64,000 nt of DNA from Massilia phosphatilytica (GTDB lineage: Bacteria; Pseudomonadota; Gammaproteobacteria; Burkholderiales; Burkholderiaceae_D), in NCBI RefSeq assembly GCF_002968015.1, contig NZ_PUIP01000013.1, positions 62,001 to 126,000 on the forward strand, given 5' to 3'. Below, piece by piece: positions 16,411 through 25,382 of the stretch (position 1 is its first letter; each line of letters starts with the position of its first letter). The position numbers were made by a program, and so were the translations under genes. The notes under the pieces are model-generated. The model searched no databases, had not been told where the DNA came from, and saw only the letters and a program-made list of their open reading frames with translations.

Positions 16411-16515
16411 TGCATGGTCCTCGTCGTACGGTCCAGTGCATGATTGTCGCAGGGCCCGGCCGGCCGCGGCGTACGGCTCGCCATGGCGCCCCATGGCGAA
16501 CGCAAACAGCGTGCC

Positions 16516-18576
16516 TTATTGCTTGACCGGCGACCACGTGAACCGCACCCCATCGCTCCCGTCCGGCAGGGGCCCCGGACTATCCGCACGCACCGCATGC
16601 GTGGCCGGATCGACGCGGAGGAACCGGTTCGTCACGAGCGACATCAGCACCAGTTCCCCCGTCGGCGTCTCGATCCACTGGAAGCTCTCGGCCTGGCCCG
16701 GCTGCCCCTTGCGCACGCCCACGCCACCCTTCGCATCGACGCTGACCCAGGCCGCGCCGGACTGCAGCGCGACACGTCCGAGGCCCATGTCCTTCACCCG
16801 ATACGGCGCCACCTTGCGGCCGGTCTTGAATTCCGCGAGCTGGATGCGCTGCCCGAACGGGATCGCGCGCATCAGGCCGTGCGGATTGGGCTGATACACG
16901 TCGACGCTGTCGAAGTCCGCGTGCCCGCCCGTTTTGCCTGCCTGGTTGTAATTGAAGAGGGCATAGCGCACACCCTGGAAGGTCTTCAGCTGGAACACCA
17001 TCGTGAACGCGTCGCCGATGGGCGCGAAGTCCTTGCCGTCGACGGACCAGGAGAAACGCGCCTGCTCGGTGAGGAAGTCGCAATCGGCCCGGAGCTGCAC
17101 GCGCGTGGCGCCGGAAGGCAGCGGCACGCGCACGGTGCGGTCGCGCGCCTGGTCGTACAGCGCCACCTGCAGGCCGGCCGCCGTCTTTTCCACGCCCAGC
17201 GTCGCGTACGGGAGGTTCAGCAGGGCGAGGCCGGCGACGTCGCCGTCGGCCAGGCCGGATGCATCCAGCGTCACCGTCGGCGACGAGCGCGGGCCGATGG
17301 CGCGCTGCGTCAGGCTGTTGCGGGCCTGCCAGAACGACGTGGCCGGCAGCGCATGCAGGCGCAGGAAGCCGGGGTGCTCGGTCAGCGACCATTGGCCGTC
17401 GACCGGCACGTGGTTCCACTGCCAGAGCGGCTGCAAGGTCGTTGCCGAGAAATCGTCGCTGCGCGCGAAGGGCACCGTGACCGGCGAGGGCGCGGCCGTC
17501 TTCGGCTTGACCCACGTGCGCGGATTGCGCCCCAGGTTACCGGGCAGGCCGAAGTACGGCCAGCCGTCCTTCCACGTGATCGGTGAAAGGCTGAGCAGGC
17601 GGCCGACCGAGTTAAAGTCCATCATCGAGAAGCCCCACCATTCGCCGGCCGGCGTCAGCACGATGCCGCCCTGGTGCAGTGAGTTGCTGTTGCGGGCCGA
17701 CGGGTCCGGCGGCACGATCGCGGTCGGCGTCTTGTTGTCCTTCAGCCGGTAGCCCTGGGCCATGCCGAAGTCTTCGTCCTTGCTGATGGCCTGGTTCACT
17801 TCGTACGGGCCGTCCACCTTGTCCGCGCGCGCGGCCGGCATGCGGAAGCCGCCCGCGTAGTTGGCGGAGAGGATGTAGTACTTGCCCTGGATCTTGTAGA
17901 GGTGCGCGCCTTCGCCCATGCCCGCGTCCTGCGCGAACAGCACTTTCTCGGTGCCGGGCACGATGTCCGTCAGGTCGGCCGTCAGCTGGGCGATGTGCAT
18001 GCGCTGGTGGTCCCAGACGACCCACGCCTTGCCGTCGTCGTCGAACAGGACGGAGAGGTCGTGCAGGCTGCGCTTCATCTCGCGGTGCGTCCAGGGGCCG
18101 CGCGGATCGGTGGCGCTGAAGATCTGCGTGGCGCGGCCGTTCACGTTGCTGAAGATGTAGAAGGTGCCGTTCCGGTAGCGCAGGCTGGGCGCCCAGATGC
18201 CTTGTCCGTAGATGCTCTTGCCGTCTTCCAGGCGGTAGGCCGGGCCGAAGTCCAGCTTGTCGACGGCATAGCCGAGGAATTCCCAGTTCACGAGGTCGCG
18301 CGAGCGGAGGATCGGCAGGCCCGGCATCGCATGCATCGTCGTGCCGGTCAGATAAAACCAGTCGCCCACGCGGATCATGTCCGGGTCGGAGAACTCGTCG
18401 TAGAACAGCGGGTTCGTGAACGTGCCGTTGCCGTTATCGGGCGTCCATGTGGCTGTCGACAGCCCGGTGGCGGGGCGGGGTACTTCCTGCGCGTGCGCGC
18501 CCAAGCAGGCGATGGCGGCGCAGAGGGCGAGCACCGTCGCTTTGATGCGCGGCGGGCGAGGGCGGTGTGCGGTCAT
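16516..18576 (-). CDS. Exported glycoside hydrolase family 43 (beta-xylosidase or arabinofuranosidase type)
   Basis: This is a 686-residue enzyme with a signal peptide (cleavage near LGAHA-QEV). The N-terminal five-bladed propeller has FSDPDMIRVGDWFYLTGTT with the general-base Asp, IYGQGIWAPSLRYRNGTFY, LFDDDGKAWVVW with a pKa-modulating Asp, and MGEGAHLYKIQGKYYIL with the acid Glu. From about residue 385 a concanavalin-like beta-sandwich follows (GH43_C2 type), then a further C-terminal domain of about 100 residues. It should cleave xylo- or arabino-oligosaccharides outside the cytoplasm. The start at 18576 gives the signal peptide. It is an isolated leftward gene. Confidence 0.9.
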   Translation of the reverse strand: MTAHRPRPPRIKATVLALCAAIACLGAHAQEVPRPATGLSTATWTPDNGNGTFTNPLFYDEFSDPDMIRVGDWFYLTGTTMHAMPGLPILRSRDLVNWEFLGYAVDKLDFGPAYRLEDGKSIYGQGIWAPSLRYRNGTFYIFSNVNGRATQIFSATDPRGPWTHREMKRSLHDLSVLFDDDGKAWVVWDHQRMHIAQLTADLTDIVPGTEKVLFAQDAGMGEGAHLYKIQGKYYILSANYAGGFRMPAARADKVDGPYEVNQAISKDEDFGMAQGYRLKDNKTPTAIVPPDPSARNSNSLHQGGIVLTPAGEWWGFSMMDFNSVGRLLSLSPITWKDGWPYFGLPGNLGRNPRTWVKPKTAAPSPVTVPFARSDDFSATTLQPLWQWNHVPVDGQWSLTEHPGFLRLHALPATSFWQARNSLTQRAIGPRSSPTVTLDASGLADGDVAGLALLNLPYATLGVEKTAAGLQVALYDQARDRTVRVPLPSGATRVQLRADCDFLTEQARFSWSVDGKDFAPIGDAFTMVFQLKTFQGVRYALFNYNQAGKTGGHADFDSVDVYQPNPHGLMRAIPFGQRIQLAEFKTGRKVAPYRVKDMGLGRVALQSGAAWVSVDAKGGVGVRKGQPGQAESFQWIETPTGELVLMSLVTNRFLRVDPATHAVRADSPGPLPDGSDGVRFTWSPVKQ

Positions 18577-18820
18577 GTGGGGTCCGGTGGATTCAGAGCA
18601 TCCGGCAATGTAGGGCATGCGTGGTAGCGCTGTCAAAGCGGCGTCGCCGCGCCGGTCGCGTCAAGGATGGCCGGTGCGCCGCAGCCAAGTCCTTGTTATT
18701 GCAGGGGACGCCGGTGCGCGCACAGGACGATATGCAACTAACCGACATGCGCGATACCGAACCCGGTATCGGTCGCCAGGAAAATATCATCGCTTCCGCG
18801 GCCTGGCCGCGGGCGGTGCG

Positions 18821-19696
18821 TCAATGCTGGACAGGCGCGGGCGGCTGTTCGGCGACCGACTGCAACGGCGCCGCCGGCGCGCCGGCGGCCATGCCGGGCG
18901 GCAGCGCGGCGCGCACGGGCCGGCTGTGCATGTTGGCCGCGGAAAGCACGTTGTCCGTCGTGTCCGGCGCCGCGTCCCATACGGGCGCCGCGATGTCCTC
19001 GAACACGGCTTTCAGCTGCTGGCCCCAGGTGTTGCGCAGCAGCTGGAAGTACTGGTTGTGCTCGTCGATGGTGACGAAGCGGGTGACGGCCAGGCTGCCA
19101 TCTTCATACACGAGCAGGTCGAGTGGCAGGCCGACGGAGACGTTGGAGCGCAAGGTCGAATCCATCGAGATCAGCGCGCACTTGGCCGCGTCGTCGAGCG
19201 AGGTGCGCGGCGTGACGACGCGGTCGATGATCGGCTTGCCGTATTTGGCCTCGCCGATCTGGAAATACGGATTCTCGTCGTGCGACTCGATGAAGTTGCC
19301 GGCCGAGTAGACGTAGAACAGGCGGCAGCGCTCGCCCCGGATCTGGCCGCCGAACACGATGCTGATGTTGAAGTCGACGCCGTGCTCGGCCAGCCGGGCC
19401 GACTCCTGCCGGTAGACCGTGCGGACCGCTGCGCCCACGATGCGCGCGGCCTCGTACATGTCCGGGGCGTTCCAGATCGTCGTGCCGTCCTCGCCAGCGT
19501 AGCCTGACACGATCTGGCGTACCGCCTGCGAGATCGCCAGGTTCCCCGCGGTCATCATGACCATCATGCGGTCGCCCGGGTTCTCGAACACGGCGAGCTT
19601 GCGGAAGGTACCGACCTGGTCGACGCCTGCGTTCGTGCGCGAATCGGCGAGGAACACGAGGCCGGCGTCGAGGCGCATGCCCACACAGTAAGTCAT
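18821..19696 (-). CDS. Anbu proteasome-like peptidase (ancestral beta subunit)
   Basis: This is a 291-residue Ntn-fold protein of the Anbu/HslV-like family. MTYCVGMRLDAGLVFLADSR begins the protein: after Met removal, Thr is the predicted nucleophile, with the Asp of ADSR and the Lys of TFRKLAVF as the usual partners. NPGDRMMVMMTAGNLAISQA follows. Anbu forms helical or ring assemblies of unknown substrate. The ATG at 19696 is chosen because it exposes Thr; a TTG six bases upstream would block it. It is the last gene after ATP-grasp, alpha-E and transglutaminase genes. The C-terminal tail of about 50 Ala/Pro-rich residues appears disordered. Confidence 0.92.
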   Translation of the reverse strand: MTYCVGMRLDAGLVFLADSRTNAGVDQVGTFRKLAVFENPGDRMMVMMTAGNLAISQAVRQIVSGYAGEDGTTIWNAPDMYEAARIVGAAVRTVYRQESARLAEHGVDFNISIVFGGQIRGERCRLFYVYSAGNFIESHDENPYFQIGEAKYGKPIIDRVVTPRTSLDDAAKCALISMDSTLRSNVSVGLPLDLLVYEDGSLAVTRFVTIDEHNQYFQLLRNTWGQQLKAVFEDIAAPVWDAAPDTTDNVLSAANMHSRPVRAALPPGMAAGAPAAPLQSVAEQPPAPVQH

Positions 19697-19732
19697 CGGC
19701 AAAATCCGTTCAGGTTGAAGAAAGTGGCCATT

Positions 19733-20542
19733 CTACACGGGGACGATTTGCGCCTCGACCCGCATGACCTCGTCGCCGCCGCCGCGCCGCATGCCGCGCA
19801 CGGGGGCGGCCGATTCGTAGTCGCGGCCGATGGCGAGGCGGCAGTACCCGTCCGTCATGAGCCGGTTGTGCGTGACGTCGATACTGATCCAGCCGCTGAA
19901 GTCCGGATCGTCGCCCCAGGCGTCGACCCACGCATGGCTGGCTGCGTGGCCCGTCGATCCCGGGTCGATGTAGCCGGACACGTAGCGCGCCGGTACCCCA
20001 TGTGCATGGCAGCACGCCAGGAACACGTGGGCATGGTCCTGGCAGACGCCGGCGCCGAGCAGCATCGCTTCGGCGGCCGTGCTGTCCACGTGCGTGGCAC
20101 CGGTCTGGTACGCGATCGCACCATGGATGTGCGCGGCCAGCCGCAACAGGTCGGCCGTGCCGACCCGGTCGCCGCGGGCCGGCAGGCAGAGCGCCGCGAC
20201 GTCGGCGAGGGCCGCGGTCGGCAGGGTCAGGCGCGTGGGAACCGTGAAAAGCAGCGGCGGCAGGCTGTCGTGCGCCTGCAGGCGGCCGCCCTCAAGCGGC
20301 ACCGTCGCGACCACGCCCTCGACGAGGATGCGCACGGCGGTGTGCGGCGCGTTCAGGGTCAGCATGTGCGAGGCGTTGCCGTAGGCGTCCACGTAGGCCG
20401 CGCAATGGCCGGGTGTCGCGATGTGCCAGGACAGCACCTGCTGCTGCGGTTCCGCGCGCGGCGTCAGGTGCAGCTGTTCGATGCTGTAGGCCTGTGGCTG
20501 GGAATAGCGGTACAGGGTTTCGTGGCGGATGGACAGGTGCAT
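19733..20542 (-). CDS. Transglutaminase-like cysteine protease of the Anbu cluster
   Basis: This is a 269-residue protein. The N-terminal beta domain (MHLSIRHETLYRYSQP...) is typical of bacterial transglutaminase-like proteins. The papain-like core has GAGVCQDHAHVFLAC with the catalytic Cys, ASHAWVDAW with the His, and WISIDVTHNRLM with the Asp. It may cleave or form isopeptide-type bonds in the cytoplasm. It stands between the alpha-E gene (1-bp gap) and the Anbu gene (36-bp gap), the usual order of this cluster, and probably handles the peptide made by the ATP-grasp protein. Confidence 0.9.
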   Translation of the reverse strand: MHLSIRHETLYRYSQPQAYSIEQLHLTPRAEPQQQVLSWHIATPGHCAAYVDAYGNASHMLTLNAPHTAVRILVEGVVATVPLEGGRLQAHDSLPPLLFTVPTRLTLPTAALADVAALCLPARGDRVGTADLLRLAAHIHGAIAYQTGATHVDSTAAEAMLLGAGVCQDHAHVFLACCHAHGVPARYVSGYIDPGSTGHAASHAWVDAWGDDPDFSGWISIDVTHNRLMTDGYCRLAIGRDYESAAPVRGMRRGGGDEVMRVEAQIVPV

Positions 20543-20543
20543 G

Positions 20544-21494
20544 TCAGGCTCCCAGGGGAACGAGGAAATCGCGGCTGATGCCGTTGCCGAGCGCGTAGAT
20601 GTTTTCCATGAACGTGCCGAGCGTCTCGTCGATGCCGGCGGCCAGCACGTCCTCGATGCGCGCGAACTGCAGCTCGGCGTGCATCTTCCCGGCGAGCCGC
20701 TCCGTGCCGGCGGAGACGTCGTTGCGCACGGCCCTCAGGTTCGCGAGCACCTGTTCCATGCAGGCGAGCAGGGAGCGCGGCATGTCGGCGCGCAGCATCA
20801 GGAGTTCGGCCACGCGCGCCGGCGTGATCGAATCGCGGTAGACCTTGCGGTAGATTTCGAAACCGGCGACCGAACGCAGCAGCGCCGCCCAGTAATAGAA
20901 CTCGCGCTGCGTGAGCACGTCGTGCGTGGCGGCGGCGCCGGCGCCATGGTATTTCACGTCCAGCAGGCGCGCCGTGTTGTCGGCCCGCTCCAGGAACGTG
21001 CCGAGGCGGATGAAGACGAGGGCCTCGTCGTCGAGCATGGTGCCGAGCGTGACGCCGCGCGCCAGGTGGCAGCGGAGCTTGACCCAGTCGAAGAATTCGC
21101 TGGGGTCGGTGTCGAGGCCTGCGCGCAGGCGGTCGCGCAGTTCGATCCAGGTGGCGTTCTGCGTCTCCCAGACTTCCGTCGTGAGCACGCCGCGCACGGC
21201 ACGGGCGTTCTCGCGTGCCGCCATCAGGCACGACACGATCGACGATGGATTGGCCGGATCGCTCACCATGAACGCGAGGACGTTCTTCGCGTCGAGCGTG
21301 CCGTAGGCGGCGTCGAATGCGTCCTGCAGCTCGGAGATGCCGAGCATGGCGCGCCAGGTCTGCTCGGTGTCGAGGGCGGACTGCGGCAGCATGGCCGTCT
21401 GCACGGCCACGTCGAGCATGCGCGCCGTGTTCTCGGCGCGCTCGGAGTAGCGCGCCATCCAGTACAAGTGGTCTGCGGTGCGGCTCAGCATCAT
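20544..21494 (-). CDS. Alpha-E domain protein (DUF403)
   Basis: This is a 316-residue all-helical protein starting MMLSRTADHLYWMARYSERA, the conserved opening of the alpha-E family. FLERADNTARLLDVKYHG repeats the same helix pattern later. The family always accompanies circularly permuted ATP-grasp enzymes. Its biochemical role is unknown. ATG at 21494 overlaps the ATP-grasp stop as ATGATG, with GGAGGA directly before it. The second ATG at 21491 may be used because of spacing. A long fused open frame continuing to 22670 is only the shadow of the ATP-grasp gene. Confidence 0.88.
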   Translation of the reverse strand: MMLSRTADHLYWMARYSERAENTARMLDVAVQTAMLPQSALDTEQTWRAMLGISELQDAFDAAYGTLDAKNVLAFMVSDPANPSSIVSCLMAARENARAVRGVLTTEVWETQNATWIELRDRLRAGLDTDPSEFFDWVKLRCHLARGVTLGTMLDDEALVFIRLGTFLERADNTARLLDVKYHGAGAAATHDVLTQREFYYWAALLRSVAGFEIYRKVYRDSITPARVAELLMLRADMPRSLLACMEQVLANLRAVRNDVSAGTERLAGKMHAELQFARIEDVLAAGIDETLGTFMENIYALGNGISRDFLVPLGA

Positions 21495-22906
21495 TCCTCC
21501 AGTATCCAGGTGTCCTTGGTCCCGCCGCCCTGCGACGAGTTCACGACCAGCGATCCTTCGCGCAGCGCCACCCGGGTCAGGCCTCCGGGCACCATCGAGA
21601 TGGTCTTGCCCGACAGGACAAAGGGCCGCAGGTCGATGTGGCGCGGCGCGATGCCGCTGTCGACGTAGGTGGGGCAGGCCGACAGGGCCAGCGTCGGCTG
21701 GGCGATGTAGCCGTCCGGGCGGGCGACGAGGCGGCGCCGGAAGTCCTCGATCTCCTGCTTCGACGCCGCGGGACCGATCAGCATGCCGTAGCCGCCGGCG
21801 CCGTGCACTTCCTTGACGACCAGCCGGTCGAGGTGCGCGAGCGTGTACGCCAGGTCTTCCGGCCGCCGGCACTGCCAGGTCGGCACGTTGTTGAGCAGCG
21901 GCTCCTCCGACAGGTAGAAACGGATCATGTCCGGCACGTACGGGTAGATGGACTTGTCGTCGGCGACGCCGGTGCCGATCGCATTCGCCAGCGTGACGCG
22001 GCCGGCGCGGTACACGGACAACAGGCCCGGTACGCCCAGGGTGGAGTCGGCGCGGAAGGCGAGCGGGTCGAGGTAGTCGTCGTCGAGGCGGCGGTAGATC
22101 ACGTCCACCCGGCGCGGCCCGCGGATCGTCCGCATGTAGACGGCGTTCGCGTCGACGAACAGGTCCTTGCCCTCGACCAGCTCGACACCCATCTGCTGGG
22201 CGAGGAACGCGTGCTCGAAATACGCCGAGTTGTACGTCCCCGGCGTCATGACGACGACGGTGGGATCCAGCACGCCGGCCGGCGCGACGGAACGCAGGTT
22301 CTCCAGCAGCATGTCGGGATAATGTTCCACGGGCGCGATGCGGTGGCGCGTAAACAGCTCCGGAAACAGGCGCATCATCATCTTGCGGTCTTCGAGCATG
22401 TACGACACGCCCGACGGCACCCGCAGGTTGTCTTCCAGGACGTAGAACTCGCCCGCGCCGGCGCGCACGATGTCCACGCCGGCGATGTGCGCGTAGATGT
22501 CGGACGCCACGCTGATGCCTTGCATCTCCGGCCGGTACTGGGCATTCTGGTAGATCTGCTGCGCCGGGATGATGCCGGCGCGGACGATGTCCTGTCCGTG
22601 GTAGATGTCGTGCACGAACATGTTCAGCGCCTTGATCCGCTGCGCGAGGCCAGCCTGCAGCTTCGCCCACTCGTGCGCCGGTATGATGCGCGGGATCGTG
22701 TCGAACGGGATCAGGCGCTCGGTGCCGGCGCCGTCGCCGTACACGGCGAAGGTGATGCCCACGCGGCGGAACGTGAGGTCCGCCTCGGCGCGCTTGCGTT
22801 CGATCCGTTCCGGCGGCTGGTGCCGCAGCCAGGCGTCGAAAGCGCGGTAGTGGTCGCGCACCACGCCCGAGGCGTCCGCCGTCATCTCGTTGAAATAGTC
22901 TGTCAT
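21491..22906 (-). CDS. Circularly permuted ATP-grasp peptide-bond-forming enzyme
   Basis: This is a 471-residue protein of the DUF404/DUF407 type. It has a GITFAVYGDGAGTERLIPFD opening, LNMFVHDIYHGQDI, FYVLEDNLRVPSGVSYMLED with nucleotide-binding residues, GTYNSAYFEHAFLAQQMG and VKEVHGAGGYGMLIGP, a glycine-rich loop. The family is predicted to ligate amino acids or peptides using ATP. It is the first gene of the leftward Anbu operon and overlaps the alpha-E gene. The start at 22906 begins MTDYFNEM. A longer reading to 22951 lacks support. The divergent gene is a GlxA-type regulator with 152 bp between. Confidence 0.92.
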   Translation of the reverse strand: MTDYFNEMTADASGVVRDHYRAFDAWLRHQPPERIERKRAEADLTFRRVGITFAVYGDGAGTERLIPFDTIPRIIPAHEWAKLQAGLAQRIKALNMFVHDIYHGQDIVRAGIIPAQQIYQNAQYRPEMQGISVASDIYAHIAGVDIVRAGAGEFYVLEDNLRVPSGVSYMLEDRKMMMRLFPELFTRHRIAPVEHYPDMLLENLRSVAPAGVLDPTVVVMTPGTYNSAYFEHAFLAQQMGVELVEGKDLFVDANAVYMRTIRGPRRVDVIYRRLDDDYLDPLAFRADSTLGVPGLLSVYRAGRVTLANAIGTGVADDKSIYPYVPDMIRFYLSEEPLLNNVPTWQCRRPEDLAYTLAHLDRLVVKEVHGAGGYGMLIGPAASKQEIEDFRRRLVARPDGYIAQPTLALSACPTYVDSGIAPRHIDLRPFVLSGKTISMVPGGLTRVALREGSLVVNSSQGGGTKDTWILEE

Positions 22907-23058
22907 GGCTGCCTTCCGTGATGTCGACAAGGAAGACGTATCAAGAAGCATGCCAGCGAATTTCGGCCCGCCATGCCCGATTCCGGTGCAGGCTGGCCGG
23001 CCTTGACATCCCCGGTGCGCAGGTTAAGATCGCACGATTCACCCAGCCGTATCGACCG

Positions 23059-24048
23059 ATGACTCCCGTTTTCGCCACACCCCTCGTCCTGTTCGTCGCC
23101 TTCCCGGGCATGGGCCTCCTCGACCTGACCGGGCCGCAGACCGTATTCTGGTGCGCCGCCAAGCGGATGGCGGAGCGGGGCCTCGCGCCGTACGAGCGGC
23201 ACACGGTCAGCGTGGACGGTGGCCTCGTGCGTACGGCGGAAGGCGTCGCGCTCGACACGCTGCCGGCCGCGCAGTTTGTGGGCCGCGCGATCGACACGAT
23301 CCTCGTGCCCGGCGCGCCCGGGATTTCCGCCGTGCTCGCGGATGTCGGGACGACGGTCGACTGGGTCGCAGGCGCGGCGCCGCACGCGCGCCGCGTGACG
23401 TCGGTGTGCACGGGCGCCTTTTTGCTCGCGCAGGCGGGCCTGCTGGACGGCCGGCGCGTGGCGACGCACTGGAACATGGCGGACGTGCTGGAACAACGCT
23501 TTCCGGCGCTGGACGTCGACCGCGAGGCGATCTTCGTGCGCCAGGACCCCGTGTGGACATCGGCCGGCGTCACGGCCGGCATCGACCTCGCGCTGGCCCT
23601 CGTCGAAGAAGACTGCGGACGCGCGCTCGCGATGGACGTCGCGCGTGAACTGGTCGTGTTCATGAAGCGGTCCGGCGGCCAGGCCCAGCACAGCGAACTG
23701 CTGCGCGCCCAGGCCCGCGACGACGCGGCGTTCGATGCGCTGCACGCCTGGATGCTCGACAACCTGCACGACGACGACATCACCGTGGAGCGGCTTGCCG
23801 AGCGGGCCCACATGAGCGCCCGCAATTTCGCCCGCGTCTACAAGCAGAAGACCGGCCGCCCGCCCGCCAAGGCGCTGGAACAGTTCCGCATCGGCGCGGC
23901 CCGGCGCATGCTGGAACAGTCGGACGCGAACCTCGACCAGATCGCGCGCCAGTGCGGTTTCGGCGACGAGGACCGCATGCGCACGGCGTTCCAGCGCAAC
24001 CTGGGCGAGCCCCCGTCGGCCTACCGCAAGCGGCTGGCCGGCGCCTGA
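23059..24048 (+). CDS. GlxA-family transcriptional regulator (DJ-1/PfpI plus AraC HTH)
   Basis: This is a 329-residue regulator. The N-terminal DJ-1/PfpI-like domain (about 1-185) shows VAFPGMGLLDLTGPQTVF and VTSVCTGAFLLAQAGLLDGRRVATHW, including the elbow Cys. The C-terminal part is a double AraC helix-turn-helix (ITVERLAERAHMSARNFARV and LDQIARQCGFGDEDRMRTAF). Such proteins usually activate small-molecule catabolic or stress genes. It is divergent from the Anbu operon but no link is shown. Its 3' end overlaps the convergent NmrA-like gene by 28 bp. The start is chosen at MTPVFATP, where the domain begins. Confidence 0.88.
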   Translation: MTPVFATPLVLFVAFPGMGLLDLTGPQTVFWCAAKRMAERGLAPYERHTVSVDGGLVRTAEGVALDTLPAAQFVGRAIDTILVPGAPGISAVLADVGTTVDWVAGAAPHARRVTSVCTGAFLLAQAGLLDGRRVATHWNMADVLEQRFPALDVDREAIFVRQDPVWTSAGVTAGIDLALALVEEDCGRALAMDVARELVVFMKRSGGQAQHSELLRAQARDDAAFDALHAWMLDNLHDDDITVERLAERAHMSARNFARVYKQKTGRPPAKALEQFRIGAARRMLEQSDANLDQIARQCGFGDEDRMRTAFQRNLGEPPSAYRKRLAGA

Positions 24049-24785
24049 GCCTGCAGCCAGTTGCCGATGCGGATGGCGCCGAGGCGCGCCGCACCGTGCG
24101 GCACCAGCGTGTCTTCCTTGAGCTCGGCGCCGAAATAGCGCGCGTGGACGTCGGCGCGGACGGTGCGCTTGTCGCCCTTGACCACGAGGTAGTCGCGCAC
24201 GAGATCGGCCAGGCGGAAGCGGTCCGGCCCCGCGATCTCGACGATGCCGTTCGCCGGCGCGCCGAGGACCACGTCCGCCATCGCTGCCGCCACGTCGTCC
24301 GAGGCGATGGGCTGGATGAACGCGGGCGACAGCGCGATCGTGTCGTCCGCGCCCGCCGATGCCGCGATCCCGCCGAGGAATTCAAAGAATTGGGTCGAGT
24401 GCACGATGGTGTACGGCAGGCCGGACGCGCGGATCAGGTCTTCCTGCGCGATCTTGGCGCGGAAGTAGCCGCTGTCCGCGAGGCGCTGCGTGCCGACAAC
24501 CGACAATGCCACGTGGTGCTGCACGCCCGCCCTGCGTGCCGCGGCCAGCAGGTTGCGGCCGGACGTCGTGAAGAATTCCAGCACGGCGTCGTCCGCGAAC
24601 GACGGCGAATTCGCCACGTCCACGACGACGTCGCAGCCTGCCAGCGCCGCGTCCAGGCCTTCGCCCGTCAGCGTGTTCACGCCGGAATTGGGCGACGCGG
24701 CCAGCGCTTCATGGCCGCGTGCGCGCAGGAGGGTGACGAGCTTGCTGCCGATGAGGCCCGTGCCGCCGATGACTACGATCTTCAT
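24021..24785 (-). CDS. NmrA/SDR-like NAD(P)-binding protein
   Basis: This is a 254-residue atypical short-chain dehydrogenase. MKIVVIGGTGLIGSKLVTLL is a Rossmann nucleotide-binding start, followed by DVVVDVANSPSFADDAVLEF, HHVALSVVGTQRL and LPYTIVHSTQFFEFLGGIA. There is no Ser-Tyr-Lys catalytic triad in the standard place, so it may act as a redox sensor or epimerase-like enzyme. It follows the AhpD-like gene by 14 bp in the same direction, so the two form an operon that may respond to oxidative or electrophile stress. The 3' end overlaps the GlxA gene. Confidence 0.85.
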   Translation of the reverse strand: MKIVVIGGTGLIGSKLVTLLRARGHEALAASPNSGVNTLTGEGLDAALAGCDVVVDVANSPSFADDAVLEFFTTSGRNLLAAARRAGVQHHVALSVVGTQRLADSGYFRAKIAQEDLIRASGLPYTIVHSTQFFEFLGGIAASAGADDTIALSPAFIQPIASDDVAAAMADVVLGAPANGIVEIAGPDRFRLADLVRDYLVVKGDKRTVRADVHARYFGAELKEDTLVPHGAARLGAIRIGNWLQAQAPASRLR

Positions 24786-24799
24786 GGGTATCCCTCCTG

Positions 24800-25279
24800 T
24801 CAGGCGAGTTGCGCGCGGTCGAGGCCGAAGTCCTTGTCGTACGAACCGGGCACGGGCTGGAACGCGACATTGATGCGGTTCCACGCATTGATGGACATGA
24901 TCTCGTAGGTCAGGTCCGTCAGTTCCTGCTCCGTGAGCTGGGTGCGCACGCGCTCGTAGATCTCGTCGGACACGCCCTGCGGCGACAGCGTCGTCAACGC
25001 CTCCGTCCACGCCAGCGCGGCCCGTTCGCGCGGGGCGAACAGCGTCGATTCGCGCCATGCAGCCAGGTGATGCAGGCGCAGCGGGCGCTCGCCGTGGATG
25101 GTGGCCTGCTTCACGTGCATGTCGATGCAGAAAGCGCAGCCGTTGATCTGCGAGGCGCGGATGGCGACGAGGTCGCGGATGCTTTCCTCGATGCTGCCGT
25201 CGTTGATCAGCGTGCCCAGTTCGACGAGTTTCTTGAAGAGGGCGGGGGCCTGCTTGAGGTAGTTGATACGCTGGGTCAT
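24800..25279 (-). CDS. AhpD-like carboxymuconolactone decarboxylase-family protein
   Basis: This is a 159-residue protein. ASQINGCAFCIDMHVKQA carries the CxxC and downstream His of AhpD-type peroxidase partners, and FAPRERAALAWTEALTTL is the conserved helix after it. It probably works as a thiol-dependent alkylhydroperoxidase. AAGGAG lies before the ATG at 25279; the reading to 25360 is not needed. It heads a two-gene leftward operon with the NmrA-like gene. It resembles the ECF41-linked protein at 52994. Confidence 0.88.
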   Translation of the reverse strand: MTQRINYLKQAPALFKKLVELGTLINDGSIEESIRDLVAIRASQINGCAFCIDMHVKQATIHGERPLRLHHLAAWRESTLFAPRERAALAWTEALTTLSPQGVSDEIYERVRTQLTEQELTDLTYEIMSINAWNRINVAFQPVPGSYDKDFGLDRAQLA

Positions 25280-25382
25280 CTCGTTCTCCTTGGTGGGTTG
25301 TGGTACGAAAGGAGTGTAGACAGTGGGCCGCGCGGCCGGTAGGCGGCCCGCCGGCCGCACGGTGGTGCCGAAAACGCACCAA

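Noticed and set aside
19696..19702. A TTG start giving Anbu two extra residues
   Set aside because: It would prevent exposure of the N-terminal catalytic Thr that the family needs.
20544..22670. A 708-codon reading that would fuse alpha-E to an upstream domain
   Set aside because: The upstream part is an off-frame reading of the ATP-grasp gene. The alpha-E family start and ribosome site lie at 21494.
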